NCBI RefSeq assembly: GCF_900182615.1
Contig: NZ_FXTE01000010.1
Span: 61,939-125,938 of the forward strand
Length of the DNA stretch: 64,000 bases
Direction of reading: 5' to 3'
DNA from: Ruegeria faecimaris
GTDB taxonomy: Bacteria; Pseudomonadota; Alphaproteobacteria; Rhodobacterales; Rhodobacteraceae
Under the pieces are notes generated by a model. It did no database searches and was not told the origin of the DNA. It was given only the letters and a program-made list of their open reading frames with translations. The position numbers and the translations under genes are program-made. Positions 27,134 to 36,692 of the stretch are shown in pieces; position 1 is the stretch's first letter; each line of letters opens with the position of its first letter.

Positions 27134-28153
27134 ATGAGAAGATCAACCCTCGTTGCGTTGATGATCGCGGTTTTAGCCGTGATTGCGCCGGTCGCCAAAG
27201 GGGATACGCCGCTTGAACAGGCGGTGACACTGTGGCTGGAGGGCGATGATGAACGCGCTCTGCCACTGCTGGCAGAACTGGCGGCTGATGGTGACGCGCA
27301 GGCTCGTCTGCTGTTGGGGCGAATTGAAACCGCCGATCTTGGACCATCTCCGTTCCGCCAATCGCTGGGCCGAAAGGGTTCGCGCAAGCTGTTTCGTCAA
27401 AAAGACCTGACGGCCTTTGGCCGATCCTGGCTGTTGGTTGAGGCGAAAGGTGGAAATGAGCTTGCCCAAGCGCTGTTGGATGCCAAACGCCCCACACCAG
27501 ACCCGAAGCTGATTGCACAGCTCAATGCGTTGGGAGAACATCAAGCTACGGACTACCCGACGCGAATTGTGGCGCTCTATGGCGATCCAGAAATGCGCGG
27601 CGATCTTTTGGCGGATGGGCAGCTTATGCAGGACCTCAAACCTTACCTGAGTTATCTGACGGTCAATCCCGAGCCGCGTGGCGACGGTCTGGCCGCGCTG
27701 CGCCACATTCAGCCTGATCCAGTTGACATGAATTCCGATCAGGCGCTGGGCATGGCGGGGTTGCTGGCCCTGGGGCTGGGATATGGCGATCTGTCTGTGG
27801 ACAATAGCTGGCGCCCGGCGGTGGAAAACTGGTTAATGACATCCCAGTCGACCCGCCCCATCGCGCGGCTCTGTTCTGACCAATGCGGGGCCGAGGCACC
27901 AAACTGCGCCTTTGCCTTCCTTGCCCTGTTTGGCGGCTATTTCGAGGTCATCCGCATCGACAGCCCGCTGGAAACGCTGATCCCGCAGGAGCAGTTTCTG
28001 GACAGCCCTCGCGCGCGCCTGATGGTCCTTCGTCGGGCGGCACTGGCCCGGACCGAGACAAATCTGGAAACGCTGGTGGACAGCGCACCCGCGGCGAAGC
28101 TTTCGACCTGCGCGACTGATTTGGTCCGGCAAGAGCAGCAGTCCTACAAGTAG
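27134..28153 (+). CDS. Exported protein of unknown function with Sel1/TPR-like helices
   Basis: A 339-residue protein with a signal peptide (MRRSTLVALMIAVLAVIAPVAKG). The next 60 residues (EQAVTLWLEGDDERALPLLAELAADGDAQARLLL in two helices) look like a Sel1/TPR repeat; a second, weaker one follows around residues 95-120. The C-terminal half is helical and contains a cysteine cluster (LCSDQCGAEAPNC). I know no named family. It lies inside the peptide transporter operon, 27 bases after the binding protein and 40 bases before the first permease, so it may assist that system in the periplasm or simply be carried with it. Confidence 0.75.
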   Translation: MRRSTLVALMIAVLAVIAPVAKGDTPLEQAVTLWLEGDDERALPLLAELAADGDAQARLLLGRIETADLGPSPFRQSLGRKGSRKLFRQKDLTAFGRSWLLVEAKGGNELAQALLDAKRPTPDPKLIAQLNALGEHQATDYPTRIVALYGDPEMRGDLLADGQLMQDLKPYLSYLTVNPEPRGDGLAALRHIQPDPVDMNSDQALGMAGLLALGLGYGDLSVDNSWRPAVENWLMTSQSTRPIARLCSDQCGAEAPNCAFAFLALFGGYFEVIRIDSPLETLIPQEQFLDSPRARLMVLRRAALARTETNLETLVDSAPAAKLSTCATDLVRQEQQSYK

Positions 28154-28193
28154 CTGTTGCGTATGCGCGGCTCGCACCCGTAACCTGTTTGTA

Positions 28194-29141
28194 ATGCTAC
28201 GCTATGCCCTCAAACGTCTGATTTCACTGGTGATCAGCCTGGCTATCGCCTCGGTGGTCATTTTTGCAGTGATCGAGGTCGCGCCGGGCGATCCGGCATC
28301 CTTCATGCTTGGCGTCAACGTGCAGGCTGACACGCTGGCCGCGCTGCGGGTCGAGCTGGGGTTGGATGTGTCCAAACCGCGGCGATATTTCAACTGGGTC
28401 AGCGGAATGCTGGTCGGGGATTTCGGCACTTCATACACCTATCGCACGCCGGTGTCTCAGATGATTGCGGACCGACTTTGGGTGTCGCTGCCGCTGGCGC
28501 TTTATGCACTGACCCTTTCAACCCTGATTGCCTTTCCCGCAGGGATTTACGCTGCTGCGCGCCGGGGGCGGCCCGGCGATGTGGCGGTCATGGGGGCCAC
28601 ACAGCTCGGCATCGCCGTGCCAAATTTCTGGTTTGCCATGATGCTGGTGCTGGTCTTTGCCATTAATCTGCGCTGGTTCAACGCTGGAGGGTTCGCAGGC
28701 TGGGACGGCGGGTTTTGGACCGGTCTGCACTCGCTGACCCTGCCAGCCATAGCGCTGGCTCTGCCACAGGCGGCAATTCTTGCAAGGGTCATGCGGTCGG
28801 CCCTGCTGGATATTCTGGGTGAGGATTTCATGCGCACCGCACGGGCCAAGGGCCTGTCCCGCCGACAGGCGCTGTGGCGGCATGGGGTGCGCAACGCGCT
28901 GATCCCGGTGCTGACCATCATCGGGCTGCAGTTTTCCTTTCTATTGGCCGGGTCGATCATCATCGAGCAGGTGTTTTACCTGCCCGGCCTTGGGCGGCTG
29001 GTGTTTCAGGCGATCTCGGCCCGCGATCTGATCGTGGTGGAATCGGTGGTCATGCTGCTGGTCTTTGCGGTGATCACGGTGAATTTTCTGGTCGATCTGG
29101 CCTATGCCGCAGTTGATCCCCGTTTAAGGAGCAGGACATGA
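28194..29141 (+). CDS. Peptide-type ABC transporter permease (DppB-like)
   Basis: A 315-residue inner-membrane protein with six helices. It begins MLRYALKRLISLVISL as DppB/OppB proteins do, and has FMRTARAKGLSRRQALWRHGVRNALIPVLT, the EAA-type loop that docks on the ATPase, at about residues 210-240. GDFGTSY marks the periplasmic segment after helix 1. Its stop overlaps the second permease start by 4 bases. Confidence 0.93.
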   Translation: MLRYALKRLISLVISLAIASVVIFAVIEVAPGDPASFMLGVNVQADTLAALRVELGLDVSKPRRYFNWVSGMLVGDFGTSYTYRTPVSQMIADRLWVSLPLALYALTLSTLIAFPAGIYAAARRGRPGDVAVMGATQLGIAVPNFWFAMMLVLVFAINLRWFNAGGFAGWDGGFWTGLHSLTLPAIALALPQAAILARVMRSALLDILGEDFMRTARAKGLSRRQALWRHGVRNALIPVLTIIGLQFSFLLAGSIIIEQVFYLPGLGRLVFQAISARDLIVVESVVMLLVFAVITVNFLVDLAYAAVDPRLRSRT

Positions 29142-29953
29142 GCCGCAACCTCATCCTTGGTGCAGTGCTCTCCTCGCTGGTGGTCTTGGCGGCCGCACTT
29201 TCCTTTGTCTGGACGCCCTATGCGCACGCCGCGCTGAATATTCCCGCCAAGCTGCAACCACCCAACGCGCAGCACTGGTTTGGCACCGATCATTTTGGGC
29301 GGGACATGTTCTCAATGATCATGGTGGGTGCGCGCACTTCAATCGCTGTGGCCTTGGTGGCGGTGGGGATCGGCATGACATTGGGCGTGCCACTTGGTCT
29401 GGCGGCAGCGGCGCGCAAAGGCACGTGGCTGGATGAGGTGATCATGCGCGGCAACGATCTGGTTTTTGCTTTCCCGTCGTTGGTCATCGCCATCCTGATC
29501 ACTGCCGTTTTCGGTGCCGGGGCGGTCAACGCCATCATTGCCATCGGTATCTTCAACATTCCGGTCTTTGCCCGTATCACCCGTGGCGCTGCGCTGTCCC
29601 TGTGGGAGCGAGAGTTCATCCTGGCCGCCCGGGTCTCGGGCAAGGGCGCGGCGCGGATATCGGCGGAACATATCATGCCTAATGTGGCGAACTTGCTGAT
29701 CGTACAGGGCACCATCCAATTCAGCCTTGGCATTCTTGCCGAGGCGGGCCTGTCCTATGTCGGGTTGGGTGCGCAACCGCCTACGCCCAGTTGGGGCCGG
29801 ATGTTGGCAGATGCGCAGACGATGGTCAGTTTTGCCCCGCATTTGGCTCTGATTCCGGGGCTTGCAATCATTGTCACTGTTTTGGGGCTGAACCTGCTGG
29901 GCGACGGTTTGCGGGATTGGCTGGACCCAAGAATACGGGTGGCGCGCGCATGA
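29138..29953 (+). CDS. Peptide-type ABC transporter permease (DppC-like)
   Basis: A 271-residue permease, the partner of the preceding one. It has the DppC-type features: a first helix, HWFGTDHFGRDMFSMIMVGARTS (about residues 46-68), and the EAA loop REFILAARVSGKGAARISAEHIMPN. It is slightly shorter at the N-terminus than E. coli DppC. It overlaps both neighbours by 4 bases (ATGA), which indicates tight translational coupling. Confidence 0.93.
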   Translation: MSRNLILGAVLSSLVVLAAALSFVWTPYAHAALNIPAKLQPPNAQHWFGTDHFGRDMFSMIMVGARTSIAVALVAVGIGMTLGVPLGLAAAARKGTWLDEVIMRGNDLVFAFPSLVIAILITAVFGAGAVNAIIAIGIFNIPVFARITRGAALSLWEREFILAARVSGKGAARISAEHIMPNVANLLIVQGTIQFSLGILAEAGLSYVGLGAQPPTPSWGRMLADAQTMVSFAPHLALIPGLAIIVTVLGLNLLGDGLRDWLDPRIRVARA

Positions 29954-31548
29954 GCTTGCTGGAAATCGAAAATCTCAACCTGTCGATTCATGGCATGGAC
30001 ATCCTCAAACAGGTCAGCCTGTCTGTTGCGTCGGGTGAGATCGTCGCCGTCACCGGTGAAAGCGGTTCGGGCAAGTCCATGACGGCGTTGGCGGTGATGC
30101 AACTGCTGCCAAACGGTGCGGATGCCGCGGGCGCGATCCGGTTGGACGGGCTGGACCTGCTGAACTGTTCCGAGGATGAGATGTGCGCCCTGCGTGGCGC
30201 CTCGGTCGGGATGGTGTTTCAGGAACCCATGACCGCGCTCAACCCGGTCAAAACCATCGGGGATCAGGTGATGGAGACAATCCTGATCCACAAAGCCATG
30301 CCTACTGCACAGGCCCGGTCCCGTGCCGAGGAAGTGCTGACGCGCGTCGGCCTTCCGCCCGAAAGGTTCCCTCTGTCCAGGTATCCGCATGAGCTGTCCG
30401 GTGGTCAGCGTCAGCGCGTGGTGATCGCCATGGCCATCGCGTTGCGCCCAAGGTTGCTGATCGCGGACGAACCTACGACGGCGCTGGACGTCACTACGCA
30501 GGCGCAGATTCTAGACCTGCTCACGGGGTTGGTGCGCGAATACGACATGGGATTGCTAATGATCACCCATGATCTGGCGGTTGTGGCCGATATGGCCGAC
30601 TGGATCATCGTCATGCGCTATGGCGAAGTCGTCGAGGCCGGCGCCACCGAACCCTTGCTGCGGAACATGCAGCACCCTTATACACGCATGCTGTTCCGGG
30701 CTTCGGGCCATCAGGTCAACCTGCCGGAACCCAAACCGACACAGCCTTTGCTTGAGGTTGCACAGGTGGTCCGGGATTACCGTTTGCCCCGAAAGGGCTT
30801 GTTTGATGCGCCGCGACACCACAGGGCTGTGGCTGGGGTCAGCTTTACACTGAACAAAGGCGAGCGCTTGGGCCTAGTCGGAGAGTCCGGGTGCGGAAAA
30901 TCGACCCTAACACGGGCTATCCTGGGGCTGGAAGAGGTGCAGAGCGGCCAGATTCTGCTGGACGGGCAGCCAGTATTCACCGGGCACAAACCCAATCTGG
31001 CCGTCCGGCGTAAGATGCAGGTTGTGTTCCAGGACCCCTATGGCAGCTTCAACCCCCGACACCGGGTCACGCGCCTGATCACCGAGCCGTTTCACCTGCT
31101 CGAACATCCCCCAACCGGGTTCGAGCGGCAGGATCGGATCGCCGAGATTCTGACAGCCGTAGGTCTCAGCCCCGATGACGCGGGTCGGTATATTCACGAA
31201 TTCTCGGGCGGGCAGAGGCAGCGTATTGCCATCGCCCGTGCCCTGATCATCCGGCCCGAGCTGATCCTGTTTGATGAGGCGGTCTCGGCCCTTGATGTTT
31301 CTGTCCGGGCGCAAATTCTGGATCTGCTGGCCGAGCTCTGCGCTGCTTATGACCTAACCTATCTGTTCATCAGCCATGATCTAAGCGTCGTGCGTACGAT
31401 CACCGACCGGGTTTTGGTGATGCAGGCAGGGCAGATTGTCGAGCAGGGCGAGACGGAACAGGTCTTTTCCAACCCGCAGCACGTTTATACCCAAACTCTG
31501 ATTGCCGCTGCACCTATCCTGCCGGATATCGGTCAGGATGTGGCGTAA
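29950..31548 (+). CDS. Peptide-type ABC transporter, double ATP-binding protein (DppD-DppF fusion)
   Basis: A 532-residue protein with two complete ATPase domains. Domain 1 has Walker A GESGSGKSM (about 37-45), signature LSGGQRQRVVIAMA and Walker B LLIADEPTTALD. Domain 2 has GESGCGKST (about 317-325), FSGGQRQRIAIARAL and LILFDEAVSALD. Both have the switch His (THDLAV, SHDLSV). Fused DppD/DppF-type ATPases are common in alphaproteobacteria. The start at 29950 overlaps the permease end; an earlier frame start at 29791 is inside the permease and is rejected. Confidence 0.93.
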   Translation: MSLLEIENLNLSIHGMDILKQVSLSVASGEIVAVTGESGSGKSMTALAVMQLLPNGADAAGAIRLDGLDLLNCSEDEMCALRGASVGMVFQEPMTALNPVKTIGDQVMETILIHKAMPTAQARSRAEEVLTRVGLPPERFPLSRYPHELSGGQRQRVVIAMAIALRPRLLIADEPTTALDVTTQAQILDLLTGLVREYDMGLLMITHDLAVVADMADWIIVMRYGEVVEAGATEPLLRNMQHPYTRMLFRASGHQVNLPEPKPTQPLLEVAQVVRDYRLPRKGLFDAPRHHRAVAGVSFTLNKGERLGLVGESGCGKSTLTRAILGLEEVQSGQILLDGQPVFTGHKPNLAVRRKMQVVFQDPYGSFNPRHRVTRLITEPFHLLEHPPTGFERQDRIAEILTAVGLSPDDAGRYIHEFSGGQRQRIAIARALIIRPELILFDEAVSALDVSVRAQILDLLAELCAAYDLTYLFISHDLSVVRTITDRVLVMQAGQIVEQGETEQVFSNPQHVYTQTLIAAAPILPDIGQDVA

Positions 31549-31580
31549 ACTTCAATGTTAGAGACGAAATGGAGCCTGAC

Positions 31581-33032
31581 ATGACCAACCCCTTGTGGTT
31601 CGATCCCAGCTTGTGCCTGATTGGCGGCGCATGGCAGCGCCCAGCCTCGCAGGCCGATCTGCCGCTGATCAACCCCTCGGACGGATCTGAACTTTGCCGG
31701 ATCGCGCGCGGAGATGCCGGTGACATCGACGCAGCCGTGGCCGCGGCCCAAAAAGCGTTGGATGGGGACTGGGGCCGCAAATCCGCATTAGAGCGCGGGC
31801 GCATTCTGACCCGGTTGGGTCAGATGGTGCTGGAGCGTGTCGATGATCTGGCCGCGTTGGAGGCGATGGATGTCGGCAAACCCCTGACACAGGCGCGCGC
31901 CGATGCGGTGGCACTGGCGCGGTATTGTGAGTTTTACGGAGGCGCGGCGGATAAGGTGATGGGCGAAACGATCCCTTATCTGGATGGCTATACCGTCTAT
32001 ACCCTGCGTGAACCGCATGGTGTGACGGGCCACATTGTGCCGTGGAATTACCCTATGCAGATCATCGGCCGCTCTGTCGGGGCGGCTTTGGCGATGGGCA
32101 ATGCCTGTGTGCTGAAACCAGCGGAAGAGGCCTGTTTGACCGCGCTTGCCTTTGCCCATCTGGCGCAGCAGGCCGGGTTGCCGGCGGGCGCTTTGAACGT
32201 GGTTCCGGGGCTGGGGGCCGAGGCCGGGGCGGCGCTGTCGGCGCATCCGGGGATTCAGCATGTGTCTTTCACCGGCTCCGTTGCCACCGGCGCGTTGGTG
32301 CAACAGGCCGCTGGGCATAACGTGGTGCCAGTGACGCTGGAGCTGGGCGGGAAATCCCCGCAGCTGGTGTTCGACGATGCAGATCTGGATGCGGCCCTGC
32401 CATTTCTGGTGAATGCGGGCGTTCAGAACGCAGGGCAGACCTGTTCGGCCTCCTCCCGCGTTCTGGTGCAACGCGGAGTGTATGAGCAGGTCAAATCGCG
32501 CATGGCCTCGGCCTATTCCGAGTTGACCGTTGGGCCCGCGTCCGAAGATTTGCGCCTGGGGCCCCTGATTTCAGCGCGCCAGAAGGACATCGTGACTGGA
32601 TTTATCGACAAAGGCGCAGATCTGAATATCGTGGGCCAGGGGCCGATTGTTGGCCACGCACCCGAGTCTGGCGCCTATGTGCAACCGACCCTGTTTGCCG
32701 ACGTACCCCCTGATCATGTTTTGGCACAGGATGAGATTTTCGGCCCAGTCCAAGTGCTGATCCCCTTTGAGACCGAGGAAGAGGCCCTGCAGATCGCCAA
32801 CTCCACCGATTACGGGCTGGTTGCCAGCATTTGGACACGCGATGGCGCGCGGCAGATGCGGCTGGCGAAGAAGTTGCGGTCGGGGCAGGTGTTTATCAAC
32901 AATTACGGCGCTGGCGGCGGCGTGGAGCTGCCCTTTGGCGGTGTCGGGAAATCCGGCCATGGTCGCGAAAAAGGGTTCGAAGCGCTGTACGGGTTCTCAC
33001 AGGTGAAAACGGTAGCTGCGTTCCATGGTTAG
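31581..33032 (+). CDS. Aldehyde dehydrogenase family protein
   Basis: A 483-residue NAD(P)-dependent dehydrogenase. It has the cofactor segment GHIVPWNYPMQIIGRS (about 145-160), the catalytic Glu in TLELGGKSPQLV (about 252) and the nucleophile Cys in NAGQTCSASSRVL (about 288). The second ATG (31581) has GGAG upstream and is taken as start. It follows the transporter ATPase after 32 bases, so it may be part of the same operon and oxidise an aldehyde derived from the imported compound. It is convergent with pncB, with 3 bases between the stops. Confidence 0.9.
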   Translation: MTNPLWFDPSLCLIGGAWQRPASQADLPLINPSDGSELCRIARGDAGDIDAAVAAAQKALDGDWGRKSALERGRILTRLGQMVLERVDDLAALEAMDVGKPLTQARADAVALARYCEFYGGAADKVMGETIPYLDGYTVYTLREPHGVTGHIVPWNYPMQIIGRSVGAALAMGNACVLKPAEEACLTALAFAHLAQQAGLPAGALNVVPGLGAEAGAALSAHPGIQHVSFTGSVATGALVQQAAGHNVVPVTLELGGKSPQLVFDDADLDAALPFLVNAGVQNAGQTCSASSRVLVQRGVYEQVKSRMASAYSELTVGPASEDLRLGPLISARQKDIVTGFIDKGADLNIVGQGPIVGHAPESGAYVQPTLFADVPPDHVLAQDEIFGPVQVLIPFETEEEALQIANSTDYGLVASIWTRDGARQMRLAKKLRSGQVFINNYGAGGGVELPFGGVGKSGHGREKGFEALYGFSQVKTVAAFHG

Positions 33033-33035
33033 GGC

Positions 33036-34328
33036 CTAAACGATGACCTCGATTGGCTGTTGCACGCCGACGCCGAAGACACGTTTGTAGCGCTCGATCT
33101 GATCTGCCGGACCCATCGCTTTTTCCGGGTTGTCCGACAGTTTGACCGTCGGGCGACCATTGGCCGAAACCGCCTTGCAGACCAACGAGAAGGGTGCCAG
33201 CGCGTCATCGGGAACCAGCCCTCTGAAATCATTGGTCAGCAGCGTGCCCCAGCCGAAGGATACTTTGGTGCGGCCTGCAAACTGACTTTGCAGTTCGCGG
33301 ATTTTGCCGACATCCAGACCGTCAGAAAAGATCACGCGTTTCTGTTTGGGATCCTCACCGCGCGATTGCCACCATTTGATCGCAGTTTCTGCACCGGTTG
33401 CCGGATCACCGCTGTCGATTCTGATGCCGGTCCATCCCGCCAACCAATCTGGCGCGTCGTCCAGAAAACCCTTGGTGCCATAGGTATCAGGCAGGATGAT
33501 CCGTAGGTTGCCGTCATGTTCCTCGTGCCAATCGCTAAGCACATCATAGGGTGCCTGCGCCAGTTTCTCATCAGTATCAGCCAGCGCAGAGTAAACCATG
33601 GGCAACTCGTGGGCATTGGTGCCGATGGCCTCGACCTCGCGCCGCATGGCGATCAGGCAGTTCGAGGTGCCGGTAAATGCAGGGCCCAGACCTTCGATCA
33701 TGGCTTGGACGCACCAGTCCTGCCATAGAAAGGAATGCCGCCGCCTAGTGCCGAAATCGGCGATGCCCAGCCCCTGAATCCCTCGTAAGTGTTCGATTTT
33801 CTCCCATACACGGGTCATCGCACGAGCATAGAGAATTTGTAGCTCGAACCGCCGCATCGCATTCAGCACCGAGCGGGATCGCAGCTCCATCAGGACTGCC
33901 AATGCGGGAATTTCCCACAGCATGACCTCGTGCCATTTGCCTTCAAAGGTCAATTCGTACTGATCACCTTTGCGTTCAAGGTGATAGGGCGGCAGTCGCA
34001 GGTTCTCGAACCACCCCATGAAATCCGAACGGAACATCTGACGTTTGCCATAAAAGGTATTGCCGCGCAGCCAAGTGCTTTCCCCCCGGCTCAGGCTGAG
34101 TGACCGAATGTGGTCCAGCTGTTCGCGCAGCTCCCCCTCATCAATCAATTCAGCCAATGGAATGTGATTCGACCGGTTAATTAGTGAAAACACCACATCC
34201 GTTTGGGGCTTATTTCGAAACACTGACTGGCACATCAGCAGTTTGTAGAAGTCTGTGTCGATTAAAGACCGGACAATCGGGTCAATCTTCCATTTGTGAT
34301 TGTATACTCGCGTCGCAATATCGACCAT
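33036..34328 (-). CDS. pncB: Nicotinate phosphoribosyltransferase
   Basis: A 430-residue enzyme that converts nicotinate, PRPP and ATP to nicotinate mononucleotide in NAD salvage. The conserved starts (DPIVRSLIDTDFYKLLMCQSVF), FGTRRRHSFLWQDW with the phosphorylated-His loop, and the C-terminal IRIDSGDP and SDGLDVGKI segments fit PncB. Length is that of the proteobacterial long form. pncA, which supplies nicotinate, lies 0.7 kb away on the same strand with one unknown gene between on the opposite strand. Confidence 0.95.
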   Translation of the reverse strand: MVDIATRVYNHKWKIDPIVRSLIDTDFYKLLMCQSVFRNKPQTDVVFSLINRSNHIPLAELIDEGELREQLDHIRSLSLSRGESTWLRGNTFYGKRQMFRSDFMGWFENLRLPPYHLERKGDQYELTFEGKWHEVMLWEIPALAVLMELRSRSVLNAMRRFELQILYARAMTRVWEKIEHLRGIQGLGIADFGTRRRHSFLWQDWCVQAMIEGLGPAFTGTSNCLIAMRREVEAIGTNAHELPMVYSALADTDEKLAQAPYDVLSDWHEEHDGNLRIILPDTYGTKGFLDDAPDWLAGWTGIRIDSGDPATGAETAIKWWQSRGEDPKQKRVIFSDGLDVGKIRELQSQFAGRTKVSFGWGTLLTNDFRGLVPDDALAPFSLVCKAVSANGRPTVKLSDNPEKAMGPADQIERYKRVFGVGVQQPIEVIV

Positions 34329-34493
34329 TGGGAACTCCTGCGATTTCCGTTGTTAGATCAATAGGTGCGTGGAATGGCAAGAGTCGCTAAATTGATGACA
34401 ATGACAAGGTCAAGTCACAATGCGAGCATATTGTGGGGTCTTTTCACCGGTTAGTGGAAAGAGGGGGATGGATAGTCGAGGTTTAGTTAGTGA

Positions 34494-35027
34494 ATGGTTC
34501 TCGAGTACGACTTTGATATTGTAACGATCGCTTCGGGGGAAAACGATCCGGAGGCGACCTCGTCAGGGGCGCAAAACGGACGCAAAGTGCGTGCGCTGTT
34601 TCGGAATGTGAAAACAGCCGATGCATTGCGGGCAGCGTCACCCAAAATACGCAAAATTTTTCATGATGCCGGTTTTGGTCTTGATTCGACGCGCAGCGAG
34701 ATTACCCATGGATATTACCGTCCGCAGGATACGGCGGACAGGGATCGCATTCTGCGAGCCTTGTTTCACAATATCCGGACGACGGGAGTCAAAGGCGAAT
34801 ATTGCGGCGAGTTTGATTTCCTGAAGTTCATGAACGATGTAAAAGCCGCCAAGCCGCGCGCCGGGTTGCCCAAAGAGGTTCCGATGTGGAAACCCAGGCC
34901 ACAGCAGGCGGAATCGGCCGGACCAAATCGCCGAACTGTACCAGGCCGGGTTGGGTTTGCTTTGGGGTTGGCGGTGATTATCTTTGCGCTGCTCAAGTAT
35001 CTGGCGGCTGCGGGGGCAACCCCTTAA
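34494..35027 (+). CDS. Unknown protein with a single C-terminal membrane helix
   Basis: A 177-residue protein I do not recognise. Residues 1-130 are soluble and charged, with a compact region KVRALFRNVKTADALRAASPKIRKIF, a second similar helix LRALFHNIRTTG, and the aromatic cluster ITHGYYRP. A proline- and arginine-rich linker leads to one hydrophobic helix (GFALGLAVIIFALLKYLAAAG, residues 152-172) at the end, so it is probably a tail-anchored inner-membrane protein. It stands alone between pncB (divergent) and pncA, whose stop codon region it overlaps by 4 bases in convergent orientation. Confidence 0.6.
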   Translation: MVLEYDFDIVTIASGENDPEATSSGAQNGRKVRALFRNVKTADALRAASPKIRKIFHDAGFGLDSTRSEITHGYYRPQDTADRDRILRALFHNIRTTGVKGEYCGEFDFLKFMNDVKAAKPRAGLPKEVPMWKPRPQQAESAGPNRRTVPGRVGFALGLAVIIFALLKYLAAAGATP

Positions 35028-35617
35028 ATCAGCCGAACGCCTGCGTCTTTCATCGCGGTCTCTGCCGAGGCCAATGACCCATCCAGGTTAATTGCCCGGC
35101 AGGCTCTCATCTGAACTGACACGTCGAAACCCAGCCGCGCTGCGTCAACCGCAGAGTAGTAGACGCAGAAATCCGTGGCCAGCCCGACGAGTGTCAGTCT
35201 CTCGATTTCACGGGTGCGCAGATACCCTTCCAACCCGGTGGGCGTGGTCTGGTCGTTCTCAAAGAACGCCGAATAGCTATCGATGTTGCTGCGGAACCCT
35301 TTGCGCAGGATCAGATCGCCATCCGTACGCAGGTTCGCATGAAATGCTGCCCCATTTGTTCCCTGCACGCAGTGATCTGGCCACAAAACCTGAGGCCCAT
35401 AAGGCATCTCGGTCATGTCATAGGGGTTTTTGCCCGCATGGCTGCTGGCAAAGGACGAATGCCCCGCAGGGTGCCAGTCTTGAGTCAGGATCACCGCGTC
35501 AAAATCTGGCATCATCGCGTTGATCGGAGCCACGATCTCATCCCCGCCGGGAACCGCCAACGCACCGCCGGGACAGAAATCGTTCTGAACATCGATCACA
35601 ATAAGGGCATGGGTCAT
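35024..35617 (-). CDS. pncA: Nicotinamidase
   Basis: A 197-residue isochorismatase-fold hydrolase that makes nicotinate from nicotinamide. The catalytic Asp is in IVIDVQNDFCPGGALAV (about residue 10), the metal site in LTQDWHPAGHSSF (Asp, His, His at about 50-60), and the nucleophile Cys in GLATDFCVYYSA (about 150). GGAGG lies before the ATG at 35617; the open frame continues to 35659 but without a ribosome site. Together with pncB it forms the NAD salvage route. Confidence 0.94.
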   Translation of the reverse strand: MTHALIVIDVQNDFCPGGALAVPGGDEIVAPINAMMPDFDAVILTQDWHPAGHSSFASSHAGKNPYDMTEMPYGPQVLWPDHCVQGTNGAAFHANLRTDGDLILRKGFRSNIDSYSAFFENDQTTPTGLEGYLRTREIERLTLVGLATDFCVYYSAVDAARLGFDVSVQMRACRAINLDGSLASAETAMKDAGVRLI

Positions 35618-35713
35618 TGGGACCTCCTTCGATTGCGTTATCGGTAGTGGGCGCGACAAGGGGCGTCAATCCGGTCTCTTGCGACTCTGTCCGCGCGGGT
35701 TTAGACCGCGCGC

Positions 35714-36619
35714 ATGTATACGATCGCTGCTCTCTATCATTTCACCCGGTTCGCCAACCACGAAGCCCTTCGTGCGCCCTTGCTTAAGCTGTGCCGCGCG
35801 CAATCGGTCAAGGGGACGCTCTTGCTGGCACAGGAAGGGATCAATGGCACTATTGCCGGACCCCGCGCTGGCATTGACGCGGTTCTGGCCCATATCCGTG
35901 CGCTGCCCGGCTGTGCTGATCTGGAGTGGAAAGAGGCCACGTCTGACCAACCGCCATTTGGCAAGATCAAGGTACGCCTGAAAAAAGAGATCGTGACCAT
36001 GGGCCAACCGGATATCGATCCGCGAGCCCGTGTCGGCAATTATGTCGAGCCCGAAGACTGGAATGATCTGATCCGCTCGGATGATGTGGTGGTGATCGAC
36101 ACCCGAAATGATTACGAGGTGGCAATCGGTACGTTTGAGGGCGCGTTAGACCCTGAAACAAGCAGTTTTCGTGAATTCCCCACCTGGTGGGAAGAAAACA
36201 AAGACCGGTTCCACAATAAGCGTGTGGCGATGTTCTGCACGGGTGGCATCCGGTGTGAGAAATCCACCAATTACCTGTTGGGTCAGGGGGTTGAGGATGT
36301 CTATCACCTGAAAGGTGGCATCCTGCGGTATCTCGAGGAAATGCCCGTCGAGAACAGCACCTGGCAGGGCGAATGCTTTGTGTTCGACAACCGCGTATCT
36401 GTTGGGCATGGGCTGGTCGAAGGGCCGCACAACCTGTGCCATGGCTGCCGTCGCCCGATCCTGCCTGAGGATGTGAAACGTGCTGAATACGAACACGGCG
36501 TGTCCTGCCATCAATGCATAGAGGAAACCTCTGAGGTCGACAAAACCCGGTTCCGGGAACGTCAAAAACAGATCCTGCTGGCACGTCAGCGGGGACAGGA
36601 GCATCTGGGCGCAGACTGA
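35714..36619 (+). CDS. trhO: tRNA uridine-34 hydroxylase TrhO (rhodanese-related)
   Basis: A 301-residue protein of the YceA/TrhO family, which hydroxylates U34 of certain tRNAs with oxygen as the first step to 5-methoxyuridine. It has the N-terminal domain (KGTLLLAQEGINGTIAG at about 36-52), a rhodanese domain with the active Cys in MFCTGGIRCEKSTNYL (about 176-190), and a C-terminal part with paired cysteines (CHGCRRP and CHQC) that may bind metal. Divergent from pncA with about 96 bases between. Confidence 0.9.
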   Translation: MYTIAALYHFTRFANHEALRAPLLKLCRAQSVKGTLLLAQEGINGTIAGPRAGIDAVLAHIRALPGCADLEWKEATSDQPPFGKIKVRLKKEIVTMGQPDIDPRARVGNYVEPEDWNDLIRSDDVVVIDTRNDYEVAIGTFEGALDPETSSFREFPTWWEENKDRFHNKRVAMFCTGGIRCEKSTNYLLGQGVEDVYHLKGGILRYLEEMPVENSTWQGECFVFDNRVSVGHGLVEGPHNLCHGCRRPILPEDVKRAEYEHGVSCHQCIEETSEVDKTRFRERQKQILLARQRGQEHLGAD

Positions 36620-36692
36620 TTTGCTGAAATCTGGTTGCCACGCAGGACAGTCCACCGGATAATTCCGGAGATTTCAGCGCGTTGGAGATTTC

